Source: Chloroflexota bacterium
Lineage (GTDB): Bacteria; Chloroflexota; UBA11872; VXOZ01
Assembly: GCA_026710945.1 (NCBI GenBank)
Contig: JAPOQA010000059.1
Coordinates: 85,265-149,264, forward strand
Reading direction: 5' to 3'
DNA: 64,000 bases
Notes under the pieces: model-generated
Databases searched by the model: none
What the model was told of the DNA's origin: nothing
What the model saw: the letters and a program-made list of their open reading frames with translations, nothing else
In this document: in pieces, positions 43,414 to 51,123 of the stretch
How the letters are laid out: each line of letters begins with the position of its first letter
Position numbering within the stretch: the first letter of the stretch is position 1
Position numbers and translations under genes: made by a program

Positions 43414-44799
43414 CTATCCGCCCTGGTCGGCCAGAACGCCGTTAAGCAACTCAACGGCCTGCGGGAACGCCTCCTGCACGGTGAGTTCCTGATTGTTCAG
43501 GGCATCCCATACCGGCTTGGTGGCTTCGTTTCCTGCGGACGTGTGTATCCACGGGTACGGGCCGGAATTGTCAGCGATCTTCTCCAGATCCGCCAGCACC
43601 GGACGCTCTTCGACACGTGCCAGCCAGGCTTCGCTCTGGTAGAATTCCTTGCGACCGGCATTCCGGGAGAGAATACCAGCGAAATATTTCTCCAGGGTGG
43701 CCTCGCTGTTGACCCAGCTCATCCAGCTCCACGCCAATTCGGGGTCTGGCGAGACGCTGAAGAGGCACCACTGGTTCGTCCAGGTGACGCTACCGGGAGT
43801 CTCTCCGCTGGGGCCCTTGGGGAAGGGGGCAAAGTCGAATTCCAACTCTGCGTTGCGGCCGAAGATGTACCCTACACTCCAGGAACCTTGGGCGTCAATG
43901 ACAATCTGCTCGTTGTCGAACGTCGCACCTTCCGGCTTGGGGCCGAACTTGTGCTTCAGGCGCAGGTCTTCCTTGTACTGGCCCGCGGCAATGCCTTCGG
44001 GGGAGTCAAAGGCCGCTGCTGAATTATCAGCCTTGTAGAGCGTGGCGCCATTGGGATAGACCCACCGCGCTATGCCATAGATGCTAAAGCCGTCGGCATC
44101 ATAGCCCAAGCGCGTGATATTGTCGCCATCCACCTCGTGAATCTTCGTCGCATACTCTACAAACTGGTCCCAATCCCAATTCCAGGTAACTTCACGAGAG
44201 GGGTCGAGGCCGGCGTCCGTGAGCAGGCGGGTATTGAGTCCAACCACGGTGGTGGAGGGGCCGTCATACGGTATGCCGTACGTCTGGCCGTTGTGCATGT
44301 TGAAGAAGCGGCCGGAGTCCACGAACTTGTCGGGCGCCGTGTCAGGGTCTTTGGCCTGGAACGGGTCGAGCGGCTGCAGGAAGTCTTTCAGCAACCAGTT
44401 AAGAATGAAGGCTACCGAAACCTGCGAGGAGTCCACCTGCTCGCCGGCGGCAATCATTGTGGTTACGTGGTCCTGCAAGCCGATGGTGCCCTGCACGTGG
44501 ACCGACTCCACGGTCACGCCGGGATTCAGTTCCGCGAAGTCAGCCTTGATGCCGTCGAAGTACTCCTGAATTGTCGGCGCGCCACCGGGCCGCCACCAGT
44601 CCGTGTGGACAATCACACGGGGCTCCATCTCTTTCGTGTCTGCCATCTCAGCCTTGGGGGCCTCTTCCTTGGCCTCCATCTCGCCTTCGCCCTCCATGGC
44701 GCCGGTCTGCGCGCCGCAGGCCGCCAGCAATACGCCGCCGCCTACCACGCCACTCCAGCCGAGGAGCGAGCGTCGACTAAATCGTCCTGTGCTTCTCAT
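43414..44799 (-). CDS. ABC transporter extracellular sugar-binding lipoprotein (Tat), paralogue 1
   Basis: 461 residues of the family 1 (MalE/UgpB-like) solute-binding proteins. The N-terminus has a twin-arginine motif SRRSLLGW (Arg9-Arg10), a hydrophobic stretch and the lipobox LLAAC (Cys28), so export as a folded lipoprotein is expected. An acidic EGEGEMEAKEEAP linker follows, then the binding domain (VIVHTDWWRPGGAPTIQ … TNQWCLFS … GILSRNAGRKEFY). Probable ligands are oligosaccharides. The neighbouring gene 260 bp upstream is a close paralogue. No permease or ATPase is encoded nearby. Confidence 0.9.
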   Translation of the reverse strand: MRSTGRFSRRSLLGWSGVVGGGVLLAACGAQTGAMEGEGEMEAKEEAPKAEMADTKEMEPRVIVHTDWWRPGGAPTIQEYFDGIKADFAELNPGVTVESVHVQGTIGLQDHVTTMIAAGEQVDSSQVSVAFILNWLLKDFLQPLDPFQAKDPDTAPDKFVDSGRFFNMHNGQTYGIPYDGPSTTVVGLNTRLLTDAGLDPSREVTWNWDWDQFVEYATKIHEVDGDNITRLGYDADGFSIYGIARWVYPNGATLYKADNSAAAFDSPEGIAAGQYKEDLRLKHKFGPKPEGATFDNEQIVIDAQGSWSVGYIFGRNAELEFDFAPFPKGPSGETPGSVTWTNQWCLFSVSPDPELAWSWMSWVNSEATLEKYFAGILSRNAGRKEFYQSEAWLARVEERPVLADLEKIADNSGPYPWIHTSAGNEATKPVWDALNNQELTVQEAFPQAVELLNGVLADQGG

Positions 44800-44990
44800 G
44801 GTATGAAAACCTCCTGAGCACTACCTACCTACTCTCGGCATGCTCACCGTAGAGCAAAGCCGTTGCCCTAACGGTACTAAGCCGCCCATTTGCTGTCAAC
44901 AAGCTGACAATACTCTGCTTTGCGATGGTTCTTAACATGAAGCACCACTCTCCCCTTCGAGAGCATGTAGGGCGCGGTCGTAGCAAAAGA

Positions 44991-45024
44991 AAACTGGGCG
45001 GGTTTTGCAACCCGCCCAGTTTTA
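44991..45024 (-). terminator. Terminator after the second sugar-binding protein gene
   Basis: Perfect stem AAAACTGGGCGGGTT/AACCCGCCCAGTTTT around a short loop, then TTTTCTTTT on the minus strand. It lies 35 bp past the stop of the gene ending at 45059. A strong intrinsic terminator. Confidence 0.82.
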
Positions 45025-45058
45025 ATCGCTGTACTAAAGAGCAGAGGAATGAGCTTGC

Positions 45059-46441
45059 TTAGGTGCCCAACTCCTCCAAAACGCCATTGAGCAGCCCCGC
45101 GGCCTGCGGGAAGGCCTCTTGCACGGTGAGTTCCTGGTTATTCAGGGCATCCCACACCGGCTTGGTGGCTTCGTTGCCTGCGGCTGTGTGGAGCCACGGG
45201 TACGGGCCGGAATTGTCAGCGATCTTCTCCAGGTCCTTCAGCATCGGCCGTTCGGCCACGATCTTCTGCCACGGCTCGCTCTGGTAGAACTCCTTGCGGC
45301 CGGCTTGGCGGGAAAGGATGCCGGCGAAGTACTTCTCCAGGGTGGCTTCGCTGTTCACCCAGCTCATCCACTGCCACGCCAATTCGGGGTCTGGGGAGAC
45401 ACTGAAGAGGCACCACTGGTTCGTCCAGGTCATGCTGCCAGGGGTCTCGCCGTCGGGACCCTTGGGGAAGGGCGCAAAGTCAAACTCCAGGTTTTCATTG
45501 TTGCCGAAGATGTACCCGACAGCCCAAGAACCCTGTTGGGAAAGGACGATTTGCTCGTTGACGAAGGTCGCTCCTTCAGGCGTGGGGCCAAACTTGTGCT
45601 TCAGTTGCAAGTCTTCCTTGAACTGTCCCGCGGCAATGCCCGATGGGGAATCGAAGGCCGCTGCCGAATTGTCCTCCGTATACAGGGTAGCGCCGTTGGG
45701 GTAGAGCCACCGCGCGATGCCAGACAGGCTGAAGCCGCTGGTGCCATAGCCCAAGCGCGTGATATTCTCGCCCGACACTTCGTGCACCTTCTGCGCATAT
45801 TCCAGGAACTGGTCCCACTCCCAATTCCAGGTTACTTCGCGATCGACATCGAGGCCGGCGTCCGTCAGCACGCGCGTGTTAAGCCCCATCACAACGGTTG
45901 CGGGGCCGTCGTACGGGATGCCATAGGTCATGCCGTTGTGCTGGTTGAAGAAACGGCCGGAGTCAACGAACTTGTCGGGCGCCGTATCGGGGTCTTTGGC
46001 CTGAAACGGGTCGAGCGGCTGCAAGAAGTCTTTCAGTAGCCAGTCAAGGATGAACGCCACCGAGACCTGTGAAGAGTCCACCTGCTCGCCGGCAGCGATC
46101 ATCACGGTAACGTGTTCGCGCAGCCCATTTGTGCCCTGCACGTGGACCGTATCGACGGTCACGCCGGGATTCAGTTCCGAAAAGTCAGCCTTGATGCCGT
46201 CGAAGTACTCCTGAATTGTGGGCGCGCCGCCGGGCCGCCACCAGTCAGTGTGCACGATCCTGCGCGCCTCAGGCGCCTTTGCGGCCGTCTCAGCCTTGGG
46301 GGCCTCTTCCTTGGCCTCCATCTCGCCTTCGCCCTCCATGGCGGCGGGCGCCGCGCCGCAGGCTGCCAGCAATGCGCCGCCGCCTACCACGCCACTCCAG
46401 CCGAGGAGAGAGCGTCGACTAAATCGTCCTGTGCTTCTCAT
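45059..46441 (-). CDS. ABC transporter extracellular sugar-binding lipoprotein (Tat), paralogue 2
   Basis: 460 residues, aligned with paralogue 1 over its whole length. The first 27 residues are identical except for the position before the lipobox, and the acidic linker and most of the ligand-binding domain are shared. The differences concentrate in the middle (for example NENLEFDF versus the NAELEFDF of paralogue 1, and GTSGFSLSG versus DADGFSIYG), where sugar contacts lie, so specificity may have shifted. Twin-arginine SRRSLLGW and lipobox LLAAC are intact. The two genes have separate terminators and similar upstream regions, so each is probably its own transcript. Confidence 0.9.
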   Translation of the reverse strand: MRSTGRFSRRSLLGWSGVVGGGALLAACGAAPAAMEGEGEMEAKEEAPKAETAAKAPEARRIVHTDWWRPGGAPTIQEYFDGIKADFSELNPGVTVDTVHVQGTNGLREHVTVMIAAGEQVDSSQVSVAFILDWLLKDFLQPLDPFQAKDPDTAPDKFVDSGRFFNQHNGMTYGIPYDGPATVVMGLNTRVLTDAGLDVDREVTWNWEWDQFLEYAQKVHEVSGENITRLGYGTSGFSLSGIARWLYPNGATLYTEDNSAAAFDSPSGIAAGQFKEDLQLKHKFGPTPEGATFVNEQIVLSQQGSWAVGYIFGNNENLEFDFAPFPKGPDGETPGSMTWTNQWCLFSVSPDPELAWQWMSWVNSEATLEKYFAGILSRQAGRKEFYQSEPWQKIVAERPMLKDLEKIADNSGPYPWLHTAAGNEATKPVWDALNNQELTVQEAFPQAAGLLNGVLEELGT

Positions 46442-46705
46442 GGTGTGAAATCCTCCTGAGCGCTACCTACTTACCCACTTTCGGACACGCTAAAAATACA
46501 ACAAGAACATCTATCCTGTCAAGTATCAGTGTGCCAACGTGCTCGAATCGGTGTGATTGTCTGCCATTTCGGCAATCTAGTGCTTGAGCGTTCTGCCTTC
46601 AAGAGTCAGAGTATAGGTTATCAACGCTCAGCCTAGAGCCGCTCTCAACCCAAGTTAAAGACCAAGACCGAGGAACCCAGCTCAAGACGCCAAACCTGCG
46701 GAGTC

Positions 46706-47710
46706 CTACCACTCAAAAACCACCCCCAGCCAATCTGCGCCGCCGCGCGCGATCATGTCGTAGGTCTCCGGGGCTTGCGCCGGCATCATGCGGTGGGTAA
46801 TGAGATGGTCTACCTTCAGCGCCTGCCGCGCGAGCAAGTCGAGAATCTCCGCGCGGTTGCGCTCTTGCGTCCACGGGTAGTAGGGATGGGCAATCATGGG
46901 CGAACGCGGCTGGAGCACGCCGATGATGCTGAGCTCTTTCGTCTGCAATGGATCGAAGAGCGGAATCTCCACGATGCGCGGGATACTGCCCACGAGGAGA
47001 ATCTTGCCGCTCTGAGCGGCCATATCCATGAGCATGCGCATGGCGGTGCCGCTGCGGGTGGCGTCAAAGCCGTACGTCACGCCCGCGCCGCCGGTAACCT
47101 CCATTACGCGCTGCACGACGTCCTCGTCGGCTCCGTTGACCAAAACCGGGGTACCGCTTTGCGCTCCCATCTCTAATCGAACGGGAAAGACGTCAATGCC
47201 GATCACAGGATGCACGCCGTTCAGACGCAGAAGCTGGCAGAGGAGTTGTCCGACGACGCCTTGGCCCACCACGGCGGCAGTCTGCCCTAACTTGGGCTCC
47301 GCTTTGCGGATGCCGTGCATGGCGACCGCGCCCAGGGTCGTAAATGTGGCGTCAGCCGGGTCGACACCATCGGGTACCCGCAGCAATGTCTGCGGCGCGC
47401 CGGTGCGGCCGGTGGCGCGGTTAACGACGTGGTGGGAAGCATGCCGGCCGTTGCTCAGCACACGGTCACCCTCGCTAAAATCCCCAACCTCATCGCCCAC
47501 GCGCTCCACGACACCCACGTTGGAGTAGCCCGGATACTTGGGGAAGGACTGGCGCTCCATATCGCCGCGCAGATTCGTCAGTTCGGTGCCTGCGCTAATC
47601 AGGCTGACCTCGGTGCGCACCAGCACGTCGTGTGGCCCAAGCGGCGGCAGCGTTACGGCTTCAATCGTTACCTTATTCTGTTCGGGAAAAACTATCTGGG
47701 TTGCTTGCAT
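46706..47710 (-). CDS. MDR-type dehydrogenase (zinc-alcohol-dehydrogenase fold, apparently without zinc sites)
   Basis: 334 residues from ATG 47710 (GAGGAG upstream); an upstream extension to 47746 runs into a REP and is rejected. GroES-like N-terminal half (VLVRTEVSLISAGTELTNLRG, GYSNVGVVERVG) and Rossmann half with AAVVGQGVVGQLLCQLL (GxGxxG). The chain has only one Cys, so both the catalytic zinc ligand (normally C in GICGTD) and the four-Cys structural zinc loop are missing. Relatives of this kind act as polyol or sugar dehydrogenases or reductases. It diverges from a Gfo/Idh gene 190 bp away, suggesting shared sugar metabolism. Confidence 0.85.
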   Translation of the reverse strand: MQATQIVFPEQNKVTIEAVTLPPLGPHDVLVRTEVSLISAGTELTNLRGDMERQSFPKYPGYSNVGVVERVGDEVGDFSEGDRVLSNGRHASHHVVNRATGRTGAPQTLLRVPDGVDPADATFTTLGAVAMHGIRKAEPKLGQTAAVVGQGVVGQLLCQLLRLNGVHPVIGIDVFPVRLEMGAQSGTPVLVNGADEDVVQRVMEVTGGAGVTYGFDATRSGTAMRMLMDMAAQSGKILLVGSIPRIVEIPLFDPLQTKELSIIGVLQPRSPMIAHPYYPWTQERNRAEILDLLARQALKVDHLITHRMMPAQAPETYDMIARGGADWLGVVFEW

Positions 47711-47735
47711 GCCTATCACTCCTCTTCTGTATTCA

Positions 47736-47790
47736 GCGGGGGACAAGCCCCCGCGCTACTGATCCAGCGGGGGACAAGTCCCCGCGCTAC
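47736..47790. repeat. Two tandem type-A REPs in the divergent promoter region
   Basis: Minus-orientation REPs at 47736–47759 and 47767–47790, 31 bp apart start to start. They lie between the MDR dehydrogenase start and the divergent Gfo/Idh start, just ahead of the ribosome site of the former, so they may affect its promoter or leader. Confidence 0.82.
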
Positions 47791-47903
47791 TGCATTCGTT
47801 CCCGCTTGGCGCAGTCATTTGCACTGTGCGCAGAAAAACCCATAATAGGACGTAGTCTTGACCGCTGACAGGTCCAATTGTACGGGAAAGGACGCAAACT
47901 GGA

Positions 47904-48929
47904 ATGTTAGGTGTTGGCATTATTGGGTGCGGCGGCATTAGCAACGGCCACGCGCGGGGTTGGAACGCCAATAGCGACCGCGCCAAGGTGGTGGCGGTGG
48001 CGGACGTGGTGGAAGCTGCCGCGCAGACGCGCGCGGCGCAAGTGGGCGGCGCGCAGGTCTACACGGACTACCGCGAACTCCTGCAAAATCCCAATGTAGA
48101 CGCGGTGGACATCTGTTTGCCGCATCACGTGCATAAAGACGCCGCGGTGGCGGCGGCGGAAGCCAAGAAACACGTCCTCATCGAAAAGCCGCTCTGCTTG
48201 ACGATGGACGAAGCCAAGGAGATTGAAGCGGCCGTTGAGGCGAACGGCATCACGCTCATGTGCGCCCACAATCAGGTCTTCACAGAATCCGTGCAGGAGA
48301 TCAAGCCACGCATCGATGACGGCCTCGTAGGCGACGTCTACTGGATTCACTCCGCCGACTGCTTTCTGAGCCGGCCCTACATCAGAACGGGCTCGGCCGC
48401 GCTATCGTCGCATGGTCCGGGCACGTGGCGCTCCAAACGCGAACTCATGGGCGGCGGCGAGCTTATCGATACGGGCTACCACCCGACCTATCGCCTGCTC
48501 TATTTGGCCGGCTCGAGAGCGATGACCGTCAGTGCATTGCTGACCAATCACCGCCTGCCGCAACTCGACGGCGAGGACACGGCGCAAGTGCTGGTGGCCT
48601 TCGAGAATGGTTCCACCGGCCAGGTCCTCAGCTCGTGGGCCATGAACCTGCCGTCGGGCTATTCGATCCACGTGGTAGGCGACCGGGGCACGATCTCGGC
48701 AGGGCCGGGCCGCATTGAGATGATGCTGAACGGCATGGACCGGCCCGCGGTAAAGGAACTCCAGGTTCCCGACACGTTTGCCCGGGAGATCGAACACTTT
48801 ATCGGCTGCCTCGAAAACGGCGAGACGCCGGTGCAGAGCTTGGCCGACGGCATCGCCACTTTGCGCCTGATCCGGGGAGCGTACCTATCAGTAGAGGAAC
48901 AGCGGATCGTGTCGCTCGATACGGTCTAG
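47904..48929 (+). CDS. Gfo/Idh/MocA family oxidoreductase, second copy
   Basis: 341 residues. Rossmann start GVGIIGCGGISNGHARGW, DICLPHHVHKDAAVAA and LIEKPLCLTMDEA carry the cofactor and EKP lysine motifs; GGGELIDTGYHPTYRLLY marks the substrate domain. It resembles but is not especially close to the gene at 13054. It diverges from an MDR dehydrogenase gene and is followed by a bidirectional hairpin. NAD(P)-dependent oxidation of a sugar or cyclitol is expected. AAAGGAC upstream of the ATG. Confidence 0.88.
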   Translation: MLGVGIIGCGGISNGHARGWNANSDRAKVVAVADVVEAAAQTRAAQVGGAQVYTDYRELLQNPNVDAVDICLPHHVHKDAAVAAAEAKKHVLIEKPLCLTMDEAKEIEAAVEANGITLMCAHNQVFTESVQEIKPRIDDGLVGDVYWIHSADCFLSRPYIRTGSAALSSHGPGTWRSKRELMGGGELIDTGYHPTYRLLYLAGSRAMTVSALLTNHRLPQLDGEDTAQVLVAFENGSTGQVLSSWAMNLPSGYSIHVVGDRGTISAGPGRIEMMLNGMDRPAVKELQVPDTFAREIEHFIGCLENGETPVQSLADGIATLRLIRGAYLSVEEQRIVSLDTV

Positions 48930-49018
48930 CCTCCTCCCAAAAACTGGAAATCGCTGCGGAGCGCCGGCAAGCGTACAAGCGAAGCTTCTGGAATGACGCA
49001 TGCACCACGAACCTTCAA

Positions 49019-49043
49019 CAAGACGGGCAGTTTGCCCGTCTTG
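49019..49043. terminator. Hairpin between convergent genes
   Basis: Perfect 10-bp stem CAAGACGGGC/GCCCGTCTTG with loop AGTTT, located between the Gfo/Idh stop (plus) and the NuoN-like stop (minus). The plus side continues CGCATTTG and the minus side TTGAAGG, with weak T content, so it probably terminates both transcripts moderately. Confidence 0.6.
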
Positions 49044-49151
49044 CGCATTTGCGGCTCTACGTTCCCAATGCAGTTGCTGGTGAAGTCTGCCGCCGCAGGC
49101 CGGTACGTTATTGCCGGCGACCACTCCCAAGGCGGTGGCCAGAGGGCCTGC

Positions 49152-50543
49152 CTAAACAGCGCGCACGAAACTGAGATCTTTGACCACATCGAGAATCGCA
49201 GAGAAGATCGGTGACGGGTAGATGCCCAATCCGCAACAGAGCAGGGCAACGAGCACGGCCATAATTGAGCCGGAACGCGAGAAGGGGCTGATCCTGCCGG
49301 GTATCTGAACCGGCTGGAGGCAGGCGCGGAGCGCCCGCGCATACGCGAGCATCAGCAGTCCGCTCCCTGCGAGGAGAGTGAAGAGAAACCACTCACCCTG
49401 TTGCGAAGCGGCTTGAAAGACAAGCCAGCGACCGGGAAAGCTGGCAAAGCCCGGCACGCCGACAATGGAAAAGCTGCCCACGATGAACGCAAGGGTAAGC
49501 AAGGGAGCGCGGGACGTCAGCCCGGCCAACTGCGCAAAGGAAGCGCCGCCGAGACGCTCCTCGATCACGCCGACAAGAATGGCGAGCAAGAAGAGCGCCG
49601 CCGCCATTGCCAGCGCCTGATAGAGAATGCCCGTAACCGCCAATGCCGAGCGAGAAGCAACCCCTATGATGATAAAGCCGCTCGCGCTCACCGTGGAATA
49701 GCCCAGGAGTCCGCGCAGGTCATTGGCGCTAAATGCCAGAAGCGCCCCGATCAGGACCGTGGCTAGTCCACCCAAGGCGGCCGTGGCGTTCAACTGCGCG
49801 TCGTTGGAAAGCCACGGAAACGTGGCCATCACCGAAACCAAGAATGTCGTCGTTGCGGTATGTAGAACTGCGGCAATCAAGATAAACCCCATCACCGGCG
49901 CGCGATACGCTACGTCCGGTAGCCAGAAGTAGAGCGGCGCGGCGGCCAGCAGAGTGCCGAAGCCCACGGAAAGCACGGCGGCAATGGCGCGTACACTGAG
50001 TTCCGTCTCGGGACTCACGCGATATTGGTCTACCAACAGCAGGCCCAACACAATCAGCGCGCCCCCAATCGTCATCATGAGCGCATAGCGGATCATGGTA
50101 ACGCCTATGCGTTGCGTCGGCACTGTGCCCAAGATGCCCATGGCCGCCACAACGTGCGCTAACTGCAGCAAAGCCGCGGCAACGACGTAGCGCGTATAGA
50201 TCATTGCCGCGGCAATCAGGACTGCCGCCAAGACGCACGTGGTTGCGGGAAAGAACTCTCCTTGGCTGCGGATTAAGTGAAACACCAGAGTGAGTGCAAG
50301 TAGCCCAGTGACTGCAAGCAATGGCAAACGCGCTCTGGCGTCAAGCTGTATCGTGAAAGTCAGAATGGAGCTGCCGGAATCGGTATCCAAGACCATTACC
50401 AGCATGAATGTAACGACGAGCGCGCTAAGGGCAACCAGCCCTGAAAACGCCGTCCAGCGCCGAAAGAGAATGGCTAGCCCCGCCGCGCCAATAGGGACGA
50501 TGAGCAAGTGCAATGGTGTTGTTAGCACGCTATCTGCTAGCAT
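49152..50543 (-). CDS. Complex I-like proton-conducting antiporter subunit (NuoN/MrpD type)
   Basis: 463 residues, about 13–14 hydrophobic helices. The Proton_antipo_M pattern is seen from about residue 120: LLQLAHVVAAMGIL, ALMMTIGGALIVLGLL, APLYFWLPDVAYRAPVMGFIL (the PLHxWLPDA-like motif with Leu-Pro-Asp), NDLRGLLGYSTVSASGFIIIG (LKRLLAYSS-like) and GVPGFASFPGRW (GIPxxxGF). The usual W-E-L helix is reworked to QLAHVVAAM. It is the last of three overlapping genes with a HyfE/NuoK-like and a NuoL-like protein. No NuoB/C/D, Fe-S or NiFe hydrogenase genes are near. Confidence 0.82.
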   Translation of the reverse strand: MLADSVLTTPLHLLIVPIGAAGLAILFRRWTAFSGLVALSALVVTFMLVMVLDTDSGSSILTFTIQLDARARLPLLAVTGLLALTLVFHLIRSQGEFFPATTCVLAAVLIAAAMIYTRYVVAAALLQLAHVVAAMGILGTVPTQRIGVTMIRYALMMTIGGALIVLGLLLVDQYRVSPETELSVRAIAAVLSVGFGTLLAAAPLYFWLPDVAYRAPVMGFILIAAVLHTATTTFLVSVMATFPWLSNDAQLNATAALGGLATVLIGALLAFSANDLRGLLGYSTVSASGFIIIGVASRSALAVTGILYQALAMAAALFLLAILVGVIEERLGGASFAQLAGLTSRAPLLTLAFIVGSFSIVGVPGFASFPGRWLVFQAASQQGEWFLFTLLAGSGLLMLAYARALRACLQPVQIPGRISPFSRSGSIMAVLVALLCCGLGIYPSPIFSAILDVVKDLSFVRAV

Positions 50544-51123
50544 CCCGCTCCAATACGCCCTCGAACTCGATGATCTGCACCAGAGTTGCCAAGAAGCCTA
50601 CCCCGACCAGCACCAAGCCTTGCACCGTTAACAATGCCATGCCTTGTTCACCGAGGAACAAGCAGATCGTAAAGTCCAGTCCATTGACGACGAGCAACAC
50701 TCCCATGCTCATACCAAAGATGCTGGTACGCAGCACCACCGCAAAGAAGCCAAGCAGGAGCACGGCTGCCGCAGCCATAGCGGCAATTTGGGGGATTAAC
50801 GCAGGAATGCGCTCAGCCAGCAGATACGCTGCCAGAATGCCAAGGGCGGCGACACCTATCAGCGTGGGAGTCTCGAATATGGACTGGTTTTGCAGTGGCC
50901 GCTCCCGCTCCACCCACAAAGCTGCGGCGAGCATGGTGGCGACGGTGAGGCCAATGATGATGCGCGTGACTCCCACAACCGTCCCTGTGTAAGCCATGAG
51001 CAGCAGAGAAGTGCCGAGAAACGTGGCGACAAGCCCAATGTAAACCGCGAGCCACTGGCGCACCGCCAAAACCGTACAGGCACCGGCAAGGAGAATTGCG
51101 AGCGTGTAGTGTTCCCAGCTCAC
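50530..51123 (-). CDS. Membrane subunit with NuoK/HyfE-like features
   Basis: 197 residues from a GTG at 51123 that overlaps the preceding stop codon (GTGA); the longer frame to 51243 is antisense to the neighbour's end and discarded. Six to seven hydrophobic helices; the C-terminal half (LLLGFFAVVLRTSIFGMSMGVLLVVNGLDF) resembles NuoK/MnhC/HyfE, where a helix ends in a conserved Asn/Glu pair used in proton transfer, here NGLD. It overlaps the next gene by 14 bp. The length fits HyfE (about 210 residues) better than NuoK (100). Confidence 0.7.
   Translation of the reverse strand: MSWEHYTLAILLAGACTVLAVRQWLAVYIGLVATFLGTSLLLMAYTGTVVGVTRIIIGLTVATMLAAALWVERERPLQNQSIFETPTLIGVAALGILAAYLLAERIPALIPQIAAMAAAAVLLLGFFAVVLRTSIFGMSMGVLLVVNGLDFTICLFLGEQGMALLTVQGLVLVGVGFLATLVQIIEFEGVLERDASR

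Noticed and set aside
44137-44817. 226-residue plus-strand ORF (and a similar one at 45119–46039)
   Set aside because: Both are antisense to the two sugar-binding protein genes and mirror their duplication.
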